A model generated the notes under the pieces. It did no database searches, was not told where the DNA came from, and saw only the letters and a list, made by a program, of their open reading frames with translations. The position numbers were made by a program, and so were the translations under genes. This document shows positions 1 through 8,987 of a stretch of DNA of 64,000 nt, piece after piece (the stretch's first letter is position 1; every line of letters starts with the position of its first letter). The stretch spans positions 101,638-165,637 of the forward strand of contig NZ_JYNH01000001.1 of assembly GCF_000960765.1 (NCBI RefSeq), written 5' to 3'. The stretch comes from Desulfosporosinus sp. I2 (lineage in GTDB: Bacteria; Bacillota; Desulfitobacteriia; Desulfitobacteriales; Desulfitobacteriaceae).

Positions 1-216
1 CATATGAGTAATCAGGAGATCCGTTTTATCTAGGTCAATGTTTAGTTCTTCTATGCCCTTCATTAGCTCATTCTGACATTCTATTGTGTTAAATCCTGTG
101 TCGATAATTAAATTCCTAGTCTCAGATACTATGATGTAACTATTGATTGCTTTTAAGGGATTTTTAGGGAGAGGTATTTCGTTTTTGAAAATGTTTGGGT
201 AAACTTCAGTTATCAT
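1..216 (-). CDS. MBL-fold metallohydrolase, N-terminal fragment
   Basis: Partial gene running off the left edge; only the first 72 residues are visible. The frame stays open to base 1. It reads as the N-terminus of a metallo-beta-lactamase-fold protein: an early strand, a strand ending in IIDTGF (the usual D-T-G turn), and a last visible stretch DLLITHM, just where the family's metal-binding HxHxDH motif normally begins. The ATG at 216 is preceded by GGAGG at good spacing. Substrate cannot be told because the metal site and C-terminus lie outside the window. Confidence 0.75.
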   Translation of the reverse strand, partial: MITEVYPNIFKNEIPLPKNPLKAINSYIIVSETRNLIIDTGFNTIECQNELMKGIEELNIDLDKTDLLITHM

Positions 217-528
217 CTTGTAATGCCTCCAAATTAACTACTTCGGTAGCAGGAATCACTTCTAGGATTGAGCTACTGTAGATTTTTTAGGTATCTTTAT
301 ATTATACCTTCTTTTACCATCAATGTATCGTTCGCTTAGTCAGTTGCCTTTTATACCAGAACAAACCTGTATCTTCATTACCCTCATTCTTCCTAAGATC
401 GATTGCACTAGCCGATTACGGATTAAATCTAACATAAAATCCCCCTAGTTACAAACCAATACACATCTTTCCTACAGACAGCTACCTCCCATCCAGCGTT
501 TCTTCTGGATAGAGGAGGTTGCTAAATT
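217..528. other. gene-free stretch between MBL gene and VanX-CapA gene
   Basis: About 310 bases without a convincing ORF. It should hold the promoter of the MBL-fold gene and the 3' end of the transcript of the gene starting at 2109. A hairpin near its right end is listed separately. Nothing else recognised. Confidence 0.5.
481..523 (-). terminator. hairpin downstream of VanX-CapA gene
   Basis: Inverted repeat with arms ACCTCC..ATCCAG and CTGGAT..GGAGGT around an 8-base loop, just after the stop codon at 529 of the minus-strand gene. There is no run of T after it, so it may be a weak terminator or only an RNA-stabilising hairpin. Confidence 0.4.
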
Positions 529-2109
529 CTATTTTGATGGCTCTGGGCTAAAACTAGAAGACAATCGGCATGGTATGATAAGGGGTGAACTCACCTCAAC
601 AAGTTTACCATTCACAAAGCTGTACTTTTGGCGAAAAATCTCCGTGTTCTTATACCAAGGATTTAAATTCCCCCCAAATACAAAGTTACCCAAACTATAA
701 ACTATACATTTACCTTGATAAATTTCGTATGTTTGAAGAACGTGCGGGTGGTGACCCAACACCAAATCTGCGCCTTGGTCAACAGCGAAGCGCCCAAGCC
801 TACGTTGCTCTTGAGTGGGGTTATATTTATTTTCCTTACCCCAATGGAAACTTACAATGATTAACGAAGTTCTTTGTTTTAAAGCCTGGATATTAACCTT
901 TAATTCAGACATTAGGCTATCAAAGCTAACCCCTTCCTCTACTGGTCCTAAAGTGTTAACTCCTATTAAGCCGATTTTCACTCCATTTTTTTCATAAACT
1001 GCAATTTTGTTATCCCCAAAACTAGTTATCCCAGCATGATCCAAGGTTGCAACAGTGTCCGTAAAACCTTTGTTCAGAAAGTCCATACTATGGTTATTAG
1101 CTAGGTTTACAGCTTCAATGCTTCCGTCCTTCAAGATGGCCGTATAGTACGGATTTCCCTTAAAGAAAAAAGCCTGATCTCCCTGGGAATTTTTATCGGG
1201 TTTTTCGATTGCTTCAGTTAAGGTCCCTTCTAGATTGGCGATGGTCAGATCATCCTCAGTCAGGATTTTTTTTGTCTTTGAGAAAAAATAGTCTAGACCT
1301 TTCAATTGGTAATACTGATCAAAACTACCTGAGTATGAAAAACGTTCATCTTGACCCAATGTCACATCTCCTAAAGCACTGAGGGTAATTGTCGTTTTTT
1401 CATTTTGAAGTAAAACTGGTGGCGGTGAGACTTGGACAGAATCAGCTGATTTATACGTATCCCTGTCATCAAAATGCCACCATTCCGTTGCCAACGGCTT
1501 AAACCCGTACTTAACCATGACCTCTTTTAAGTATTTCGCATTTTCATTGATCCGAGCTGCCTTAGACGTGAAATCGTCGAAGCCCGTTGGCATTTCAAGT
1601 TCAACTCCTTGAATATCCACCAGGGTCAAATCAACAGCCGATCCCCTTGAGTGGTTAGAATAGCCCTTATTAGGATTCGCTACATAACGTGTATCGGGTA
1701 CGAGCTTCCACATCGCAAATTGAGCGTCAGGACTTCGATAGGCATCCCAAACTTTGAGGCGATATCCCCTTTCCCCTACTTCGTCGGCAACTTTCTTAAG
1801 TTTATCGGCGGTCCCTTGGCGAAGAAGTGCTTTTGGACGATCGTAAAGTTTGGTGTGAGTAAAATTATCGGTGGTTGCATACTTTATGTCCAAATCCACA
1901 GATGGGATAATTTGCTGGACCTCAACAAAATCAGTTTTCTTTTTGATATCCATAATGTTCTGGGTCTTAACCTCATACGTTTCCGTGATAGTTTTATATT
2001 CTGTCCCTTCTGCTGTAAGAGGATTAGGTGTATCCGCTGCATGAGCTTGGGCAGTAAATCCCCAAAAAAATGTGGCGGTTATGAGCAGAGCAAAGGATCG
2101 ATTGCACAC
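529..2109 (-). CDS. secreted VanX-like D-Ala-D-Ala dipeptidase fused to CapA-like phosphoesterase domain
   Basis: A 526-residue exported protein with two domains. Residues 1-24 form a signal peptide ending AHA. Residues about 60-220 match the M15D (VanX/DdpX) family, which cleaves D-Ala-D-Ala: the zinc motif SNHSRGSAVD (151-160) and the catalytic EWWH (209-212) are present. Residues about 240-505 match the CapA/PGA_cap calcineurin-like family: GDVTLG (247-252), NLEG (292-295), NLANNH (335-340), HWG (422-424), GHHPHV (452-457) and SLGNF (472-476). The start is GTG, chosen for the AGGGAGGTGG just upstream. Single gene with no operon partner. The domains suggest cell-envelope work outside the membrane, but the joint substrate is unknown. 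Vancomycin resistance is not implied, since no vanH/vanA neighbours are present. Confidence 0.85.
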   Translation of the reverse strand: MCNRSFALLITATFFWGFTAQAHAADTPNPLTAEGTEYKTITETYEVKTQNIMDIKKKTDFVEVQQIIPSVDLDIKYATTDNFTHTKLYDRPKALLRQGTADKLKKVADEVGERGYRLKVWDAYRSPDAQFAMWKLVPDTRYVANPNKGYSNHSRGSAVDLTLVDIQGVELEMPTGFDDFTSKAARINENAKYLKEVMVKYGFKPLATEWWHFDDRDTYKSADSVQVSPPPVLLQNEKTTITLSALGDVTLGQDERFSYSGSFDQYYQLKGLDYFFSKTKKILTEDDLTIANLEGTLTEAIEKPDKNSQGDQAFFFKGNPYYTAILKDGSIEAVNLANNHSMDFLNKGFTDTVATLDHAGITSFGDNKIAVYEKNGVKIGLIGVNTLGPVEEGVSFDSLMSELKVNIQALKQRTSLIIVSFHWGKENKYNPTQEQRRLGRFAVDQGADLVLGHHPHVLQTYEIYQGKCIVYSLGNFVFGGNLNPWYKNTEIFRQKYSFVNGKLVEVSSPLIIPCRLSSSFSPEPSK

Positions 2110-2270
2110 GAAAAGACCACCTCCCTAAAACATTCAAAACGAATACATCTTTAAATTTCCCTAGAAGGTGTTTTCTTATCTTCAGTTTGTACCGGTAAAT
2201 TAAAGGGCTCTTTCCTACAATAAAACAATTCCATCATAATATGTTTTTTTATTGTTATTTTGAACACTAC

Positions 2271-2310
2271 AAAGGGGAAGTCCTTCACCAAAAAGAAGAA
2301 CTCCCCCTTG
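2271..2310 (-). terminator. hairpin downstream of crotonase gene
   Basis: Long imperfect hairpin (arms about 14 bases, pairing AAGGGG..TTCTTC with GAAG..CCCCTT) about 30 bases after the crotonase stop codon. A T-rich tail is lacking in both directions, so termination is only likely. Confidence 0.45.
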
Positions 2311-2341
2311 AACTAAGTCTCATACGTTTCCATAATATGAC

Positions 2342-3127
2342 CTATCGATTCTTAAATATAGGTTTACGTTTCTCAGCAAATGCCTTACAGCCTTCTTTGA
2401 AATCCTCCGAAGACCAGGTCAGAACCTGATACATTGCCTCCAATTCGGTCTGCTGATAATAATCATTTTTCCAGGCCTCACGCAATAGCTTTTTATCGAG
2501 ACCTACTGTCATGAGTGGCTGCATAGCCAACTTTTCTGCCCATCGTATCGCCTCAGGCAAGCACTCTTCATGTGGCACTACTTTATTTAATAATCCCAGT
2601 TTCTCGGCTTCCTCGGCATTGATAATTTTACCAAACCACAATAATTCCAAAGCTTTATGATAGCCCACTTTCTGAATCAGAAAATGCGATGCTCCACTAT
2701 CAGGACAGAAAGCCAATTGCATAAAGGTAAAGCCCATACGAGCTTTCTCAGAAGCAATAATCAAGTCGCATGCCAAACATGCTGCCACCGAGGCCCCTGC
2801 TACCACACCATTAAGTGCAGCTATCACTGGTTTTTTCATTTCATAGATTGCCGTTACAAGTTCACCTGACGCATCATAAGTTTCCTTGGCGCTGATAGGA
2901 TCTTTTATAGAAGCTAACATAGAGATATCTCCCCCGCTAGACCACCCCTTACCTGAACCAGTAATGACAACGACTTTAACAGCATCGTTTTCAGACGCCT
3001 CCTTGCAAGCCGCCTGAACATCATAACAAAATTGATCATTGACAGAATTCATGGTTTCCGGGCGATTAAACGTAAGCACTGCCACTCCAGTGTCCAGGAT
3101 ATCAAGTTTAACTGTTTTCCAATTCAT
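2342..3127 (-). CDS. enoyl-CoA hydratase/isomerase family protein (crotonase)
   Basis: A 261-residue cytosolic crotonase, the normal length for the family. The oxyanion-hole segments SSGGDISML (63-71) and GVVAGASVA (107-115) are clear. The region where hydratases carry a catalytic glutamate reads AFCPDSGAS (139-147), more like PaaG-type isomerases (Asp in place of Glu), so isomerisation of an acyl-CoA is as likely as hydration. The ATG at 3127 follows GGTGGAGG; the frame is open 40 codons further upstream, but that extension has no ribosome binding site and reads unlike the family. A thioesterase and a nitroreductase lie nearby. Substrate unknown. Confidence 0.85.
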   Translation of the reverse strand: MNWKTVKLDILDTGVAVLTFNRPETMNSVNDQFCYDVQAACKEASENDAVKVVVITGSGKGWSSGGDISMLASIKDPISAKETYDASGELVTAIYEMKKPVIAALNGVVAGASVAACLACDLIIASEKARMGFTFMQLAFCPDSGASHFLIQKVGYHKALELLWFGKIINAEEAEKLGLLNKVVPHEECLPEAIRWAEKLAMQPLMTVGLDKKLLREAWKNDYYQQTELEAMYQVLTWSSEDFKEGCKAFAEKRKPIFKNR

Positions 3128-3513
3128 AAACCCTCCACCTTTCCTCTCTAGGTAACAACCTACTCTCTTTTGAGCAATGACGAATGCTTTCCCACCAAGA
3201 GAATATTTAGTTCGCTCCTTTCTAACGTCTAATGAATTAGTATTCATTTATTAATTAGTTTGAAGTTCGCCAAACTTTATTTTATTCCTTTATTTTCGAT
3301 GATAAAATTTATGTCTCTTTAATATAGAGAAGGTTACATTCTAAAATGATTAGTCGTTCTCATCTTTACATTGATAACGACTAATCATATAATTCAAACA
3401 ACAGTGGTGAACTTCATTTCGTATAAAATAGATCCCCCATTGGGTCTGGAAAGAAATCGTTCCCCTTAATTGAAACATTGAGACTTCAGATGAAGTTCGA
3501 AAGGATGAAAGAA
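3128..3513. other. divergent intergenic region
   Basis: About 385 bases between the divergent crotonase and nitroreductase genes. It is AT-rich and should hold both promoters. The only clear structure is the perfect 13-base inverted repeat listed at 3346-3388. Confidence 0.5.
3346..3388. repeat. perfect 13-bp inverted repeat (possible operator or RNA hairpin)
   Basis: ATGATTAGTCGTT at 3346-3358 is repeated inverted at 3376-3388 with a 17-base loop. It lies between divergent genes, about 125 bases before the nitroreductase start and 220 before the crotonase start. There is no T tract, so a regulator-binding site or a leader hairpin is more likely than a terminator. Confidence 0.6.
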
Positions 3514-4338
3514 ATGAGTTTAGTTGAAATTGATCAGAAAAAATGCAAGCGTGACGGTATATGTGCCGCAGAATGTCCAACCAAGATTATTAGTTTTACC
3601 AACCAAGACAGGTTCCCCTTTCTTGTGGAGAATGCCGAAGAATACTGTTTAAACTGCGGTCACTGCGTGGCGGTATGTCCTCATGGAGCTTTGACTCTTA
3701 ACACGATGATTATAGATGATTATCCCCTAATTCAAAAAAATCTGCTCCCTGGAGCAGAAAGTATTAAACAATTCTTAACTTCTAGACGTTCAATTCGCAA
3801 ATATCATAAACAGGCTGTTAGCCACGACCTTCTAGCTGAGCTTGTTGACCTAGGACGGTATGCACCTACAGGAAGCAATAAACAACAAGTGCACTGGACT
3901 GTCTTTGAAGACAAAACGAAACTTCAAGATTTGTCATCCTTAGTGATTGATTGGGTAAAGCTAATGGTTAAACAAATCCCGGATGAAATTACTGTTATAC
4001 GAATGGAACGTTTAGTCTCAAGCTGGGAAAAAGGTGAAGACCGCATACTACATGGTGCACCTCACCTGATAATGGCTCATTCTCAAGGTAATCTGCCCTC
4101 TGTATCATCTGACTGCGTGATCGCCCTGACCTATCTGGAGCTTTATGCCTTTTCTAAAGGGCTTGGCACCTGCTGGGCAGGCTACCTTACTTCGGCAGCC
4201 AATGCCTACGCTCCTCTAAAAAAAGCCTTAGGCTTGCCAGAAGGACATAAGTGTTTTGGGGCCGTAATGCTCGGCTACCCACAATATGGATATTATCGTA
4301 TCCCAAATCGAAATGCCCCTCTGGTTACTTGGCTTTAG
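3514..4338 (+). CDS. ferredoxin-domain nitroreductase family protein
   Basis: A 274-residue protein. Residues 1-65 are a 2[4Fe-4S] ferredoxin domain with cysteines 11, 17, 21 and the set C45xxC48xxC51xxxC55P. Residues about 85-274 are a nitroreductase-fold flavin domain beginning SRRSIRKYH and including YAPTGSNKQQ, the usual FMN-binding segment. Such fusions take electrons through the clusters to FMN and reduce nitro compounds, quinones or unknown substrates; the true substrate is not evident. The ATG at 3514 was chosen for AAGGA eight bases upstream over an earlier TTG. The gene converges on the thioesterase gene with seven bases between stop codons. Confidence 0.9.
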   Translation: MSLVEIDQKKCKRDGICAAECPTKIISFTNQDRFPFLVENAEEYCLNCGHCVAVCPHGALTLNTMIIDDYPLIQKNLLPGAESIKQFLTSRRSIRKYHKQAVSHDLLAELVDLGRYAPTGSNKQQVHWTVFEDKTKLQDLSSLVIDWVKLMVKQIPDEITVIRMERLVSSWEKGEDRILHGAPHLIMAHSQGNLPSVSSDCVIALTYLELYAFSKGLGTCWAGYLTSAANAYAPLKKALGLPEGHKCFGAVMLGYPQYGYYRIPNRNAPLVTWL

Positions 4339-4345
4339 TTTTGCT

Positions 4346-4774
4346 CTAGCAGGGTTTTCCCTTTTCGATCATTTCGATAGCCTCCCTGGTGGTCAAGGGT
4401 AACTCCGCCTTTTTTGAATTATTATAATCGTAGATGACGATAACCCCTTCCCCACTAGCCGCTACCCCTAATTTTTCACTGACAATTAAGTACTCCATGA
4501 CAAAGCTTGATTTACCCATTGATTTTACCTTTGCGCCGACAATTATTTGATCTGGATATGTCAGCGGCTTGAGATACTTGCAGGTCGTTTGAGCCAAAAT
4601 TGGGCCTATACCCGTCTTGGATTTCAGGTCATTTAACCCTATTTCCTGAAAGTATTGGATCCTAGCGCTTTCGAAATATCTCAAATAATAAATGTTATTG
4701 ATATGACCATAGGCATCCATCTCTCCCCAAGCAATGTGTGTTTTCACTTGAACGGGAAAATCCTTCAAATCCAT
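4346..4774 (-). CDS. acyl-CoA thioesterase, 4HBT/YbgC hot-dog family
   Basis: A 142-residue hot-dog protein. The signature WGEMDAYGHINN with Asp20 is the catalytic motif of the YbgC/FadM-type 4-hydroxybenzoyl-CoA thioesterase family, and the length is normal. It would hydrolyse an acyl-CoA in the cytosol; chain preference cannot be read. AAGGAGG precedes the ATG. The crotonase nearby on the same strand may share substrates, but it is not in the same transcript because the nitroreductase gene lies between on the other strand. Confidence 0.85.
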   Translation of the reverse strand: MDLKDFPVQVKTHIAWGEMDAYGHINNIYYLRYFESARIQYFQEIGLNDLKSKTGIGPILAQTTCKYLKPLTYPDQIIVGAKVKSMGKSSFVMEYLIVSEKLGVAASGEGVIVIYDYNNSKKAELPLTTREAIEMIEKGKPC

Positions 4775-4809
4775 AATTCTGCCTCCTTGAAAAAATTCAT
4801 TTATATGTT

Positions 4810-5103
4810 TTAAACTACTTTAAACCGAACTTCAACATTATTCTTCGCTTCGATCAGTACACATACATCCTCTTCAAATGGTTTATAATTTACGGCAAGA
4901 ACGTCGTTCAAATTAATCCAAAACACTCGACTTTCCGCACCCCATACCGAAACCTTATCATCTGCAACGTCTATATACTCTACAACTCCAAAATCTACAG
5001 TACAATCTATGACACTACTAACCTCTATACTTTCTAAGTTTTTGCCCATGAATTTTTCATTCATGAATTTTACAAACTCTATTTTCGCTGTCAATGTTAA
5101 CAT
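4810..5103 (-). CDS. small hypothetical protein (97 aa)
   Basis: Not recognised. A 97-residue acidic protein with several predicted short strands (for example VDFGVVEYIDV and EVRFKVV at the end), no signal peptide and no membrane segment. The start has only a weak GGCGGG upstream. It lies 35 bases upstream of the thioesterase gene on the same strand, so the two may be co-transcribed. Codon use looks like its neighbours, which supports it being real. Confidence 0.6.
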   Translation of the reverse strand: MLTLTAKIEFVKFMNEKFMGKNLESIEVSSVIDCTVDFGVVEYIDVADDKVSVWGAESRVFWINLNDVLAVNYKPFEEDVCVLIEAKNNVEVRFKVV

Positions 5104-5295
5104 TTACTATACCCGCCTATCATTTTAGATTCTAATTCGATTATTCTCTTATGCTTTGTCATCTGAGTGCTATGTCGGAGTGTTCCTTATTAAAATGTCC
5201 CAATTTATAATGTTTCAACGCTTGATTCTCGCTTTAGTCTTAATTCCTCACAATTCTACGAAAGTGTCATATTATCCTCTTTCAAAAATAAATCA

Positions 5296-5332
5296 CCAAA
5301 AAGAAGACCGGAAGCACGTGTTGCTTCCAGTC
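5296..5332 (-). terminator. intrinsic terminator after Nudix gene
   Basis: Stem GACTGGAAGCA / TGCTTCCGGTC (one G-U pair) followed on the minus strand by TTCTTTTT, 25 bases after the Nudix stop codon. Confidence 0.85.
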
Positions 5333-5357
5333 CGATGCAAGTCGGGGTTATAGATTA

Positions 5358-6038
5358 TCACTCAGTTGGGCTGATAAGCTCCGCTATTTTAGCAGTAACA
5401 TCCCTAATTAATCGTGCGGTGATTCCCCATATTGTTTCTTCTGGTACCCTATAAACAAAAATATTGCCCATCATAGTTCCCCATGGTTTTGTATACTGCT
5501 CTGGAAGTCCTAATTCTTTCGCCGGAAATGTGATAACCTCTTCGCCGGCTTGATTGATGTAAGAAGGTTGAGCTCTAAGGTTCACTTTATATACCGTCGG
5601 ATCCGTATTCACAAAATAAGAAACTGGAACTGTAAAGATTTTTTCTACTTCATCAAGATTTATAATTAATTCATCCAAACTCGATATATCAATAATGCCT
5701 AAAAAAGCGTCAACAGTGGTACCCATTGTGCCAACAACCGTGTCAAGCGTTCCCAGGATCATTATCTTCTCTGCGTTAACTCCTAACTCCTCGGCCGTTT
5801 CTCTAAGTGCCGTCTCTCGAAGATCAGAGTCTTTATCAGGATCAAATTTACCGCCGGGAAAACAAATTTCTCCGGCTTGTCGTATCATGGCCGCTCTCTT
5901 TTCAAACACAAAATGATATTCTTCTCCTATCAGCATCATAAGCACTACAACTGCAGAGTTAAAATACTCTTCTTTTCCATTGATGCCAGGTACCAGTGGT
6001 AACTTTTCTTTCAGACCTTCTAGCATCGATTTATTCAT
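5358..6038 (-). CDS. Nudix hydrolase, NudL/CoA-pyrophosphatase-like
   Basis: A 226-residue cytosolic Nudix protein. FEKRAAMIRQAGEICFPGG (45-63) followed by the Nudix helix RETAEELGV (79-87) matches the NudL (coenzyme A pyrophosphatase) subfamily, in which the box has an insertion after the first glycines and the EKR..R..GEI.FPGG run is diagnostic. It would cleave CoA or related nucleoside diphosphate derivatives to 4'-phosphopantetheine and 3',5'-ADP. GGAGGTGGG precedes the ATG. Single gene with its own terminator. The exact substrate is an inference from family features. Confidence 0.8.
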   Translation of the reverse strand: MNKSMLEGLKEKLPLVPGINGKEEYFNSAVVVLMMLIGEEYHFVFEKRAAMIRQAGEICFPGGKFDPDKDSDLRETALRETAEELGVNAEKIMILGTLDTVVGTMGTTVDAFLGIIDISSLDELIINLDEVEKIFTVPVSYFVNTDPTVYKVNLRAQPSYINQAGEEVITFPAKELGLPEQYTKPWGTMMGNIFVYRVPEETIWGITARLIRDVTAKIAELISPTE

Positions 6039-6168
6039 ATCCCACCTCCATTCATCAATTGGATAACTTTTGCTACTAATACTATATTACACTTTTTACA
6101 ATAATAAATCGCCTACAATCCAAACAATCCCACCCTTTCTGAAAAATTTACCTAAAGGCAAAAGCCGC

Positions 6169-6254
6169 AAGCAACTTTCTCTAACTGGTTTACACCAATA
6201 AATACAACCTTATAGTGGTGGAAATAACCAATATAGTGTAAAATTTAGTTGCTT
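6169..6254 (+). other. nested inverted repeats in leader of aminotransferase gene
   Basis: AAGCAACT (6169-6176) pairs with AGTTGCTT (6247-6254), and TTTACAC pairs with GTGTAAA inside them. They lie 50-140 bases before the aminotransferase start. This could be a leader RNA structure or chance; no known riboswitch consensus was recognised. Confidence 0.3.
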
Positions 6255-6305
6255 AGCTCAATATAGAAACTATTAAAACGACTTTAACAGCAAGGGAGAA
6301 GAACT

Positions 6306-7613
6306 ATGAATGAGATTGCCCAAGACTTAAATCGCCAGATACAACAAGAAAATCCCTATGTTTATGAACTTTTGTCAGAACTTGGAAAGAATCTATACTA
6401 TCCTAAGGGGATTCTAACTCAATCTGCGGAGGCCAATCAGAAGGCCTATCGCTATAATGCTACGATAGGGATTGCAACTGAAAATGGTCAACCGATGTTC
6501 TTACCATTAATCCAGGAAACCTTAAGCAGCTATACTCCTAAAGACCTTTATCCCTATGCTCCCCCTGCTGGAAAAGCTGAGCTAAGACAACTCTGGCGAG
6601 AAAAGATGCTACAGGAAAATCCTTCTTTAAAGGATAAATCCTTTAGCAACCCCCTAGTGACCAATGCCTTGACTCATGGTTTAAGTATCGTTGCAGATCT
6701 TTTTATCGACGAAAACGACCCCTTGGTTTTGCCCGATAAAATATGGGGTAATTATAACCTTATCTTTGGGGTTCGTAGAGGGGCAGAAAACATTACCTTC
6801 CCTTTCTTCACGCAGGAAGGGGCTTTTAATACGGCAGGCATGAAAGAAGCCTTACTTTCTAAGAAAGACCATGGCAAGGCAGTCTTATTACTTAATTTTC
6901 CAAACAACCCAACAGGATATACGCCGAATGAACAAGAAGCAACGGAGATCGTTAAAGCCTTAAGAGAAGTCGCTGAACAAGGAATGAACCTGGCAGTGGT
7001 TACTGACGATGCCTATTTCGGTTTATTTTATGAGAATTCCATTAAGGAATCCATGTTTGCCCGGATTGCTAACCTTCACCCTAGAATACTAGCCATAAAA
7101 GTAGATGGCGCTACAAAAGAAGAGTTTATGTGGGGATTTCGTGTAGGGTTTATTACATACGCATCTGAGCATCCGGTTATCTTAAATGCCTTGGAAAAAA
7201 AGACGTTAGGTATTATTCGTGGAACAATTTCTAGTTCTTCTCATCCTGCTCAGACATTTGTCATAAATGCCCTTCGATCGAGTGAATTCCAGACCGAGAA
7301 ACAAGTTAAATTCGAACTACTCAAGCAACGTGTTCTTAAAGTCAAACAGATTCTCGAACGAAAGGAATACCATGATGCCTGGGATTATTACCCGTTTAAT
7401 TCCGGTTATTTCATGTGCCTCAAGCTCAAAGGGGTAAATGCTGAAGCTTTGCGGATACATCTACTCGACCATTATGGCGTAGGGATCATTTCACTTGGGG
7501 AAAATGATGTCCGAGTCGCCTTCTCATGTGTCGAGGAACAGGAACTTGAACAACTTTTTGATCTTATTTATCGGGGATTCAAAGATTTGTCAGCGTGGGC
7601 TCTTGATTCCTAA
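6306..7613 (+). CDS. PLP-dependent aminotransferase, class I/II
   Basis: A 435-residue fold-type I aminotransferase. Visible landmarks are FPNNPTGY in the middle (Asn contacting PLP), VVTDDAYF (Asp to the pyridine nitrogen) and Lys271 in DGATKEEF as the likely Schiff-base lysine, followed by GFRVGF with a phosphate-binding arginine. It transfers amino groups between an amino acid and a 2-oxo acid in the cytosol; the sequence does not say which, though the long N-terminus and YPYAPPAG loop recall aromatic or branched-chain enzymes. AAGGGAG precedes the ATG. Single gene ending in a strong terminator. Confidence 0.85.
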   Translation: MNEIAQDLNRQIQQENPYVYELLSELGKNLYYPKGILTQSAEANQKAYRYNATIGIATENGQPMFLPLIQETLSSYTPKDLYPYAPPAGKAELRQLWREKMLQENPSLKDKSFSNPLVTNALTHGLSIVADLFIDENDPLVLPDKIWGNYNLIFGVRRGAENITFPFFTQEGAFNTAGMKEALLSKKDHGKAVLLLNFPNNPTGYTPNEQEATEIVKALREVAEQGMNLAVVTDDAYFGLFYENSIKESMFARIANLHPRILAIKVDGATKEEFMWGFRVGFITYASEHPVILNALEKKTLGIIRGTISSSSHPAQTFVINALRSSEFQTEKQVKFELLKQRVLKVKQILERKEYHDAWDYYPFNSGYFMCLKLKGVNAEALRIHLLDHYGVGIISLGENDVRVAFSCVEEQELEQLFDLIYRGFKDLSAWALDS

Positions 7614-7663
7614 CCTTACCTCTTTTTGGGGGTTCGGTTAACCAACCATGTTATTTTTTATGG

Positions 7664-7701
7664 AACAAGGCTGGAAGCATTAGCTTCCAGCCTTGTTTCT
7701 A
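7664..7701 (+). terminator. intrinsic terminator after aminotransferase gene
   Basis: A perfect 15-bp stem, AACAAGGCTGGAAGC with its complement, and a 4-base loop, ending in TTGTTTCTATT. It sits between convergent genes and could also stop transcription from the chemotaxis gene side. The GGAAGC/GCTTCC core is the same as in the terminator at 5296-5332. Confidence 0.85.
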
Positions 7702-7748
7702 TTACGTACTCGCTAAGCCCTATTGAAATGGAGAGTATCTTAGGGATT

Positions 7749-8987
7749 CTACTTAATTTTAAACTTTCCTATAATAGACTGTAACTCAAATGCCATTGTG
7801 GACAAATCTCGTGATGCCGAGGAAATTTGTTCCATAGAAGCAGTTTGTTCTTCGACTCCCGCAGATACCGATTGAGCCTGATCGGCTGTCTCTGCACTTA
7901 TTACATCAACTTCGCGGACCGAAGTAACTATTTGCTGTGTACCGATAGCAATCTGCTGTATGGTCGCCGAAATATGTTGCATTTGAGTCGATACATTTTC
8001 AACCAAATAAGCAATTTCATCAAATGATTTACTGGCTACCGTGACTACCTCGATCCCAATTTTAACGTCTTTAGTACCATCTTTCATAGCCGATACAGCT
8101 GTACCAATGTTTGTTTGGTTTTGATTTATCAAAACAGATATTTGTTTTGTGGCTTCGCTAGATTGTTCAGCTAGTTTTCGAACTTCATCAGCTACTACCG
8201 CGAACCCTCTACCTTGTTCGCCAGCTCGTGCTGCTTCTATGGCTGCGTTCAAAGCTAACAGATTAGTTTGTTCAGCGATACTGGTTATAACCCCCACTAT
8301 TTCTCCGATTTTATCTGAACTTGTGGATAACTCAATTATTGAGCTTTGAACACGATCTGTACCTGAATTAATACTATTCATCTGTTGTACCACGCGATCT
8401 AGTGCTTTTTGACCTGCCTGAGTAGTTTCTATTGTCCTAATCATCGCGTTAGTGACTTCGCTGGTACTGGCTGCGACTTCTTCCGTACTGCTTGAAATGT
8501 CTTCTGTGATTAAAGAGGTTTTATTGACAGCCACCGATTGGTTTTCCGTTCCCGATGCTACTTGCTCAACAGAGGATGCTATTTGTGTAGATACTAAAGC
8601 GTTTTGCTCCGCAATGATGGTTAATTCTTTGGATGAAGAGGCTACTTGCTCCGAAGATTCACTAATCTTAAGAACAATATTTTCAAAATTGTCCATCATA
8701 AGGTTAAATGCTTCCCCTAATTCTGCAACATCGCTATTTTTAATAACTCTCATTCGCTGAGAAAGATCTCCTTGGGCCACCTGAATAATGCTTTTTTCCA
8801 TATAAAATATAGGTTTTGTAAAACGGTAATAATTCTTCAAGACGGCAAGAATCCCTATTAACACTCCTGATATTACAAAACACACTATCATAATTAAAGA
8901 CTTTTTCCAATCAAGTTGCAAAATGTAAGCAATAATAATTCCCATAACTATGTCCATTGGAAGAACTAAACCTAATGTTTTGAGCAT
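7749..8987 (-). CDS. methyl-accepting chemotaxis protein
   Basis: A 412-residue chemoreceptor. Two hydrophobic segments near the N-terminus (about 8-24 and 32-50) are joined by a very short loop, so there is almost no external sensor domain. Then come a HAMP domain (about 52-107) and a long coiled-coil signalling domain with the hairpin tip [15 protein letters not shown] that contacts CheA/CheW. With no periplasmic domain it likely senses membrane state, cytosolic signals or a partner. No che genes lie nearby. Start uncertain: the ATG at 8987 has only a weak AGGT upstream, while a strong GGAGGAGGG lies 50 bases earlier, in frame with ATT/ATA codons at 9035-9029. Confidence 0.9.
   Translation of the reverse strand: MLKTLGLVLPMDIVMGIIIAYILQLDWKKSLIMIVCFVISGVLIGILAVLKNYYRFTKPIFYMEKSIIQVAQGDLSQRMRVIKNSDVAELGEAFNLMMDNFENIVLKISESSEQVASSSKELTIIAEQNALVSTQIASSVEQVASGTENQSVAVNKTSLITEDISSSTEEVAASTSEVTNAMIRTIETTQAGQKALDRVVQQMNSINSGTDRVQSSIIELSTSSDKIGEIVGVITSIAEQTNLLALNAAIEAARAGEQGRGFAVVADEVRKLAEQSSEATKQISVLINQNQTNIGTAVSAMKDGTKDVKIGIEVVTVASKSFDEIAYLVENVSTQMQHISATIQQIAIGTQQIVTSVREVDVISAETADQAQSVSAGVEEQTASMEQISSASRDLSTMAFELQSIIGKFKIK

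Noticed and set aside
529..2109. Vancomycin resistance gene vanX
   Set aside because: No vanH, vanA or vanRS nearby and the domain is fused to CapA; M15D enzymes are common without resistance.
1651..2154. 167-residue plus-strand frame opposite the VanX-CapA gene
   Set aside because: Shadow of a conserved catalytic domain on the other strand; no start signals.
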